Of a DNA stretch of 64,000 nt, positions 57,803-64,000 are shown in pieces; positions within the stretch are counted from its first letter, which is position 1; every line of letters starts with the position of its first letter. Both the position numbers and the translations under genes were made by a program. Origin of the DNA: Talpa occidentalis (Eukaryota > Chordata > Mammalia > Eulipotyphla > Talpidae); assembly GCF_014898055.3 (NCBI RefSeq), contig NW_023601212.1, positions 43,822,329-43,886,328 of the forward strand, read 5' to 3'. The notes below the pieces were generated by a model that saw only the letters and a list, made by a program, of their open reading frames with translations, did no database searches and had not been told where the DNA came from.

Positions 57803-58416
57803 TGATATTTTGGAGAGGTGCTGAGTTCACAGATAGGGGTTCTTGGGTCACCTCTGAGAAAAGTTTCACCAGAGTTGCCCTTACACATACACAGTTGAGT
57901 TTCCTACAAGACAGAGAACTTTAGTCTCTGCCAAAGAGAAGGTTTATTATATTTTAAAAAAGAAGTGGGGGTGAAAAAGAAGATGCTTGCACAGGTACAA
58001 GCTGGCAGGAGGAGCTGCCCCTGGAGAGGGCGGGTGTGTTAAGAGAAGCCTGCAGGCCCCAGGTGGCAGCCTTGGGACCAGAGCTGCGCCTTTCCAGGGT
58101 AGAAAGGGCACTGAGGTAGTGTTCTAGTTGGGAAGGGTTCATCCTTTGTCGGATTGTTATCTATTGTTAAATTAATTATTTGTATATTGTGACAAGTTTC
58201 ATTTGTAAGGACTGGTGATTCTCTGCAGTGGCTCCATCCCCATATCCCACCTCTGGTCTGTGCCTCTGGGTCCTTTCTAGAGTAGTTGGTGCTCCCTATA
58301 GCAGTTGGCCCTAAGCATTTTTCATTTCTATAGCAGGTTTAATAACTCTACTCCCACCTCCACTTTCTGGTCTTGTGACCCCTGCATCCTAAATTTTCTA
58401 CTCTCAGCCTCTATCA
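57803..58416. mobile_element. Solo LTR, ERV-L-like family, 5-bp target duplication
   Basis: 614-bp TG...CA element flanked by AGGAG at 57,798-57,802 and 58,417-58,421. Distantly matches 1,853-2,668. A 5-bp duplication fits the ERV-L group. Minus-strand AATAAA lies near 57,947. Confidence 0.8.
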
Positions 58417-58421
58417 AGGAG

Positions 58422-59235
58422 TACTGCTCAGGAATATACTCCCTCAATTTAGTGGGTTTTTTTTTGTTTGTTTGAGTGGGGCTGTGGTTTGGGAAAGCAG
58501 ACCACAGATGTGCAGGCCATTCTCCACTCAATACGTCAAGTGCACATCAATCAACACTCAATCATGCCTACATGACAGATCACAGATGGTGTTAACCTTC
58601 AACACCAGACTAAGGTGGAGTTTCCCAGTTTTCTTCACACTTACTGGTGTTCTGCTACAAACACTTAACATGCATGCAGGGTTTTTGTGCAAATATAAGT
58701 TTGAAATTAGTTGGGTAACTAGCAGGGCAGTAATCACTGAGTTTATGGTCAGTGTCTTTTCAGCTTTCAAAGAAACTGTCAAAGATCTCCCACAGTGACC
58801 GCACCATTTTGCATTCCTGCCAGCAGCGATGAGGCTCCTATTGTCCACATCCTGGGCAGCACCTGGTATTGTGCAGGGTTTGCGTTTTCAGCCTCCTTCT
58901 CGGTGTGATGGTGTCACTGTTGTTCTTAACTGTCTTTGCCTAGTGCCCTGTGATGCTGAGCATCTGTTTATGTTCTTCCTTGTCGTCTGTATATCTTCTT
59001 GGTAAAATCTCTATTAAAGCTTTCATCCACATTTTTACTGAAGTACCATTGATTTAATTCACTGTTTTTGTCTTTTTTTTTGAATTGGGTTCATTTCTTT
59101 CTGATACTGAGTTTTAATGGCTATTTTGTAAATTTGAGATATAGTCCTTTATCAGATTCATGATGTGCAATGTTTCTCCCACTTTGTGTCCTGAACTCCA
59201 GTAGTGATAGGAAAACAAACACTATTGTCCAGATA
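58422..59235 (-). mobile_element. Ancient LINE fragments, including L1 3' end
   Basis: 58,800-59,190 reads as the minus strand of an old L1 3' end (CATTCCTGCCAGCAG, CCTTTATCAGATTCATGA blocks). 58,422-58,480 continues the fragment split by the LTR. Confidence 0.65.
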
Positions 59236-59249
59236 GAAGCGTGGATTTT

Positions 59250-59511
59250 TTTTAAAGATTTGTTTATTTATTTATACAAGCACTGGGTACAGTCAGAAGT
59301 GCGGGAGGGTGAGAAAATTCACCAGAGCCAGAGCGGGGAACAGAACAGGCAGACCGACGAAATACCCTGCTGAGGGGAGCAGCTGGTGGCAGGAGAGGTC
59401 TGTGTGCCATGTGGGACCCTTGCTGGCGGTTGGGGATCTAAATGGCACTGCAGAGGCTGCGGGCAGCTTCGCAGCCCAGGGCTCAACCGCTGTGCCACCA
59501 GGGGAGGCCCC
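59250..59511 (-). mobile_element. tRNA-derived SINE
   Basis: Minus-strand copy; TGGATT with a following T-run on both sides (59,242 and 59,513) is the likely target repeat. Confidence 0.9.
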
Positions 59512-59734
59512 ATGGATTATTTTTTTGAGAAGAAAAATGATAAAGTGTTTGAACTAGTTTTGAGCAGATACTGGCTGATTGGGGTGCTGGGGGGTGAGGG
59601 AGAATGACTCATCTCTGTGTATCCTTGAGTGTTATTTAAATGTTCTTGCATGCACTACAAAGAATGATTTCAAAAGTAAATTATGCTAAATTTCTCAACT
59701 TATGAAACACATCACAGATCACGTCCAAAACATG

Positions 59735-60228
59735 TGTTAACACCTCGGGAAGTTTACTTCAGTTAGCTCCTTGAATAATTTCTCAGTTCCTTTGTCTCAC
59801 TCCCCACCTTGTGGAATGCCTATAACTCTTAAATTTCCTTTCTTCGTGGAGTCTGATAATTGTGTGAAAGTATCCTCATACTTCTTCCATTGCACTTCTC
59901 TCTCCTTTTCTCTTTTGGCTCTTTTTATTTCTGTATCCATTTCATTGATTCTGTTTTCAAAATTGCTTTTCCCAGAGTTCTTTATCTCCTCTAGTAACCT
60001 TTTAATCTCCTGCATTTCTTTTCTTTCCTTTCCTAAGGTCTCAATTTCATTCTTCAGTTCATTGACTATTTGTCTCAAATCATTTTTTTCCTTTGTTTTC
60101 TTTCTACTTTTTAATCATTATGATAATTAATTCTCTGTCTGACAGGCCAAGAAGTTCTTCCATGTAATTGTTGAGCTCTGGTGACTTTTTTCTTTTTGTA
60201 GTGTGTCCTTCTCATGTGGGCTTGCTTT
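59735..60228 (-). mobile_element. LINE-1 ORF1 fragment, inverted
   Basis: Read on the minus strand: ORF1 N-terminal part (YMEELLGL-like near 60,160), coiled coil, and start of the RRM (RVIGIPQGGE at about 59,810). It abuts a plus-strand ORF2 fragment at 60,229. Confidence 0.88.
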
Positions 60229-60830
60229 CTTGAAATTCTTGGGATAGATGGAATATACCTTAACATGATAAAAGTCATATATGACAAACCTACTGCATTA
60301 TTATTCTCAATGGCGAAAAGCTGAAGGCCTTTCCTTTAAGATCAGGAACAAAACAAGGATGGCCTCTCCCACCACTGCTCTTCCATATAATACTGGAGGT
60401 CATAGCCAGGGCAATAAGACAAGAGAAAGACATACAAGGAATCCAAATAGGGAAAGAAGAAGTAAAACTATCACTATTTGAAGATGATATGATAATACAC
60501 ATAGAGAACCCTAAAAACTCCATAGAAAAATTATTCAAAATAATTAACCAGTTTAGTAAAGCAGCAGGATACAAAATCAATACATAAAAGTCAGAAGACT
60601 TCCTATACACAAACTATCAATCTGAAGAAGAAGAAATCAAGAAAACCATCCCTTTTATGATTGAAACAAAAAAAAATAAATACATGGGAATAAACCTAAC
60701 ATAAGAGGTGAAGGACCTATACAAAGAAAATTATAAAACACTGCTAAAAGAAACAGAAGACACAAAGAAATGGAAAGACATGCCCTGCTCATGAACTGGA
60801 AGCATTAGCATCATTAAAATGTCCATCCTG
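60229..60830 (+). mobile_element. LINE-1 ORF2 (RT) fragment, cut by L1 copy D
   Basis: Matches 26,364-26,970 of copy C. The FADD region reads FEDD near 60,477. It stops where copy D begins. Confidence 0.88.
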
Positions 60831-60844
60831 AGAGGGGGCGGAGC

Positions 60845-60855
60845 AACATGGCGGC
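60845..60855 (+). promoter_or_regulatory. YY1-like site at L1 copy D 5' end
   Basis: AACATGGCGGC, 14 bp into the element, matches the YY1 core at the place it occupies in human L1. Confidence 0.6.
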
Positions 60856-61297
60856 GAGGAGACGCTGCGAGTAAGATCTCCCATTAAAAAAAGTTAATAG
60901 GGAGGAAAAGCGGCAGGTCCCAGTGAGAACTGGGACACGGAAGATAAATGGGTGACTCCAGCAAACTGCCCGAAGAAGAAAGTTGCCATAAAAGAGGACC
61001 AGAAGGGAGGAAAGCGCAGAAACCTGCTCCCCTCCCCCACCCACAGAGGCGGCATTCTCCGACCAGCAGAGAGGAGGAAAAAAAAAAACAAACTAAAACT
61101 ACCAACAAGAACAAACTACGCAGCAAGCGAGACTGTGAGTGGAAAGGAACTATTTCAGCCACCACACCCCCTGAACGTGAGCTGTGGAGAATCCTGTAGG
61201 ATTCGCCTCGGAGGTGAGCTCCAGGTGCCATTAAAGACAGCCCCTCCCCAGAAGGAGACCAGCACCAGCACACAGCCCCGGGCAACCCGGTAAGCTT

Positions 61298-61450
61298 GCA
61301 TGGAAAAGCAGCGCACTGGAAAAGCAGACGCGGATCGGGATCGGGATTGCGCGGAAAAGCGGCACGCTGGAAAACCAAGTGTGGATCGAAATCAGGATCG
61401 CGCGGAAAAGCAGTGCGGTTGAAAAGCAAACGCGGATCCGGATCGCAGCT
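61298..61450 (+). repeat. 51-bp tandem repeat, three units, in L1 5' UTR
   Basis: Each unit contains GGAAAAGC...GGATC. Copy C holds one unit at about 22,590-22,645. Confidence 0.85.
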
Positions 61451-61799
61451 GCCCAGGTCCCCGAGCCTGCGACCTAGGCTTGCGGGGAGACGCGCGGAGG
61501 CCCTCAGTGAGTGAGCAGGAACCAGGCGCCCGGGCACAGGAGCGGGATTCAAAAGGCGCCATTCCCGCGCCACTGAACTGGGCTACAGCCCGCGTCCTGG
61601 AACTGAGGGCTTTGGAACTGAGACCTGGGGCACGAAATTAGGGGCGTGGGTTCCCCACAACGGTGGGGCACAAGGCAGACACAGCACCCCAAACCCGTTG
61701 AGGTTTACCCTACCATTCCCGCTCTGTTCCCTGTCCCACGGGGTGGATAATCAGCTCCCCAAGGGCTCTAGGAGAGATCTCTGGCGCCACCTAGCGACA

Positions 61800-62205
61800 T
61801 GAAACCAGCAGAGGCTCCTGGAGGAGCAAGTGGCCAGCTGGGGAGTTAGCCCACGCCGGGCCCCTTCCGACCAGTAGTCTGAGCCCACAGGGGGAGCGAG
61901 CACCCACAGCCGGGGCAGACCAGGTGCGCAGAAGAGTGTGCCTGAGACCGGACATGCAGGGAGTGTGTCCCACATCACCATTTTAGAACAGGGACATTTC
62001 TTCAGTAAAGACTACCTGCAGAAGGCTTCCTCAGGAGCCAGAGGTGAGCAGGGGAAGTTCGCCCACGCCAGACCCCCTCTGGCCTGCAGTCCAAGCCCAG
62101 AGGGGAAGCAGGAACCCACCGCCGGGGCAGACCAGGTGCACAGGGGAGTGTGTCCCCACATCGGCATTTTAGAACAGGGACCTTTCTCCAGTAAAGACTG
62201 CTTGA
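61800..62205 (+). repeat. Monomer-like duplication in L1 5' UTR
   Basis: Two imperfect units of about 180-200 bp, each ending in TTTTAGAACAGGGAC...CAGTAAAGACT (61,981 and 62,166). Copy C has related boundaries at about 23,050 and 23,265. Confidence 0.75.
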
Positions 62206-62259
62206 AACTGACATGTGGCTCCTGGAGGAACCAGAGGGGAGCAGAGAAGCTCACCCAAG

Positions 62260-63310
62260 ATGCCAGCCAGTCCCAACAACACAGTGTCCCAACACATACG
62301 GCAAATTAGAAAACAGACAGTAGGGAGTAGAAGAACCACACGCAACCTAGCAACTCCCCAGGGAAAAAGCACACCACAAAAAGAAAACCAGCCCCCAGAT
62401 TGCAACGACAGTAAACGACAGTAACTTGGAAGAACTTCTGAGCCTTCCAGAATGAGAATTTAAAATTGCCGTGATTAAAAAACTGACAGAAGTCATAAAG
62501 GAAAACAATGATAAGGGAAAAATAATCAACGATCAGAAAAATGAAATTGAGTCCCTAAAGAGGGAAAACAATGGTCAGAAGAATGAAATTGAGTCCCTAA
62601 AGAGGGAAGTAAAAGAAATGCAGGAGATCAAAGAATTAATGGAAGAACTAAAGAATTCTGGGAAAAGCAATGAAAGCAGAATAGATGAAATGGAAGAACG
62701 AATAAGTACTCTTGAAGACACAGAAATAAAAAGAACCAAAACAGAAAAGGAAAGAGAAGTACGAAGGAAAAAGAACGAAGAAAGACTTCGGGAACTATCT
62801 GACTCCATGAGGAAAGGAAATATAAGAGTTATAGGAATACCAGAAGGAGAGGAGAGAGATGTAGGAACAGAGAAAATATTCAAAGAGATAATTGAAGAGA
62901 ACTTCCCAAATGTGAAGAAGGAGCTGAAAATTGATATACAAGAAGCAAGAAGAACACCAAACTTCCACGACGAAAGGAAAAATACAGCAAGGCACATAAT
63001 AGTAAAGCTCCCAAGAATCCAGGACAAGGAAAAAATAATGAAACTGGCAAGAGGGAAGAAACATAAAACATTCAAAGGAAAGCCAATCAGGCTGACATCA
63101 GACTTCTCTGAAGAAACACTACGGGCAAGGAGAGAGTGGAGGGACATAGTCAACAGACTCCAAGAAAACAGATGCCAACCAAGAATACTCTATCCCGCAA
63201 AGCTCTCCTTCCTCTTTGAAGAAAGAATATGGACCTTCCCAGACAAACAGAAACTCCAGAATTTCATTACAAATAAACCCCCACTCAAAAAATACTACAA
63301 GGAGTCCTAA
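62260..63310 (+). pseudogene. LINE-1 ORF1 (copy D), frameshifted
   Basis: Starts like copy C ORF1. A 10-bp tandem duplication near 62,405-62,424 shifts the frame, and a TGA follows near 62,455 in the original frame. From 62,471 a 279-codon frame is open through the coiled coil, RRM (RVIGIPEGEE) and C-terminal domain to the usual stop. The coiled coil has a 42-bp in-frame duplication relative to copy C. Confidence 0.93.
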
Positions 63311-63404
63311 AGCCAAAACCTCAGAGGGACGAATAACAATGAAAGAAGGAAAAAAAAAGTTATTAAAAGAATAAATAAATAAAATCAAAGGAAAGACAAA
63401 CACA

Positions 63405-64000
63405 ATGGCAAATACAGATGCTAACATATCAATATTAACTCTAAATGTAAATGGACTAATCTCTTCAATAAAAAGACACAGAGTTGAAGCCTGGATTAAG
63501 AAACAAAACCCAACCTTTTGCTGTCTCCAGGAAACACATTTAGCTACAAAAGATAAAAATAGGCTCAAAGTTAAAGGATGGAAAACAATCCTACAAGCAA
63601 ATGGACCAAAAAAGAAAGCAGGAATAGCTATACTTATATAAGATAAAACAGATTACAAACTCAAAAAGATAAAAAGAGACCCCAATGGTCACTACATTAT
63701 GATCAAGGGGACAATACTTCAAGAAGAAATAACATTCATTAACATATACTCAAAAAACGAAGGAGCACCAAAATATATCAGACAACTGTTGTCCTCTCTG
63801 AAAACAGACATCAGAGTAAACACATACGTAGTGGGAGACTTCAACACACTATCAACAATGGATAGATCAACAAGACAAAAAATAAGTAAAGAAACCAAAG
63901 CTCTAAATAAGGACCTAGAGCAATTGGGCTTAACAGACATCTATAGAACACTAAACCCCAAAAAAACGGAGTACACATTTTTATCAAGCGCACACAGATC
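63405..64000 (+). pseudogene. LINE-1 ORF2 start (copy D), one stop, partial
   Basis: Endonuclease domain with LNVNG, QETH and GDFNT motifs. A TCA-to-TAA change near 63,639 stops the frame; one codon is missing after GDFNT compared with copy C. Cut by the window end. Confidence 0.92.

Larger units (their letters stand above)
60831..64000 (+). mobile_element. Full-length-type LINE-1 copy D, running off the window
   Basis: Starts like copy C and holds a 5' UTR (60,831-62,259), ORF1 and the first 200 codons of ORF2. The 5' UTR has a 51-bp unit in three copies at 61,298-61,450 and a roughly 180-bp unit in two. Both ORFs carry breaks. The 3' half and target duplication lie beyond the window. Confidence 0.95.

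Noticed and set aside
1..64000. CRISPR arrays, operons, bacterial-type elements
   Set aside because: None present; composition and repeats are mammalian.

Overview
This is nuclear DNA from a placental mammal. The evidence is full-length and truncated LINE-1 elements with target-site duplications, endogenous retroviruses of two classes, a tRNA-derived SINE, an MHC class I gene with canonical exon/intron structure, and an intronless sperm-motility-kinase-like gene. The SINE is not primate Alu, rodent B1/B2, carnivore CAN or cetartiodactyl CHR/PRE-1. A non-ruminant laurasiatherian (bats are one option) is plausible, but the species cannot be fixed from the window. I see no intact protein-coding gene: both cellular genes carry frameshifts and active-site losses.

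Layout. 1-2,668: internally deleted ERV-L-like copy A (gag/protease/start of RT) ending in an LTR and split by a solo LTR of a second family. 2,985-3,715: a duplicated block (partner at 55.96-56.48 kb). 4.7-8.3 kb: SINEs, a solo LTR nested inside a SINE, a 49-bp LINE-1 tail insertion and two more solo LTRs. 9,961-11,223: truncated L1. 13,646-16,298: MHC class I pseudogene. 18.35-19.5 kb: a second duplicated block (partner 48.87-50.5 kb). 22,131-28,529: full-length but broken L1. 28,818-33,106: deleted minus-strand gammaretrovirus-like provirus. 33.5-34.28 kb: two tandem LTR-like units. 36.3-39.19 kb: the kinase pseudogene behind a T-rich tract. 40.5-48.86 kb: rearranged class I ERV, then ERV-L-like copy B with a nested SINE and L1. 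52.05-53.87 kb: old inverted L1. 57,803-58,416: solo LTR. 59.7-60.83 kb: L1 with an inverted 5' end. 60,831-64,000: a second full-length-type L1 running out of the window.

How the parts relate. MHC class I sequence, repeated duplicons and many LTRs fit a class I duplication region, though no framework gene anchors it. L1 is the likely engine for the SINE insertions, because both families show A-rich tails and 8-19 bp target duplications. Nested insertions give a relative clock: ERV-L-like copies first, then the SINE and L1 in copy B and the solo LTR in copy A. The most unusual observation is that the body of the SINE appears to be derived from the R/U5 region of the LTR family at 33.5-34.3 kb. 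Next are a class I gene that lost both alpha-3 cysteines and four pocket tyrosines, a pseudokinase with an NFG motif and a long open tail, and a gag that switches from gammaretrovirus-like to ERV-L-like.
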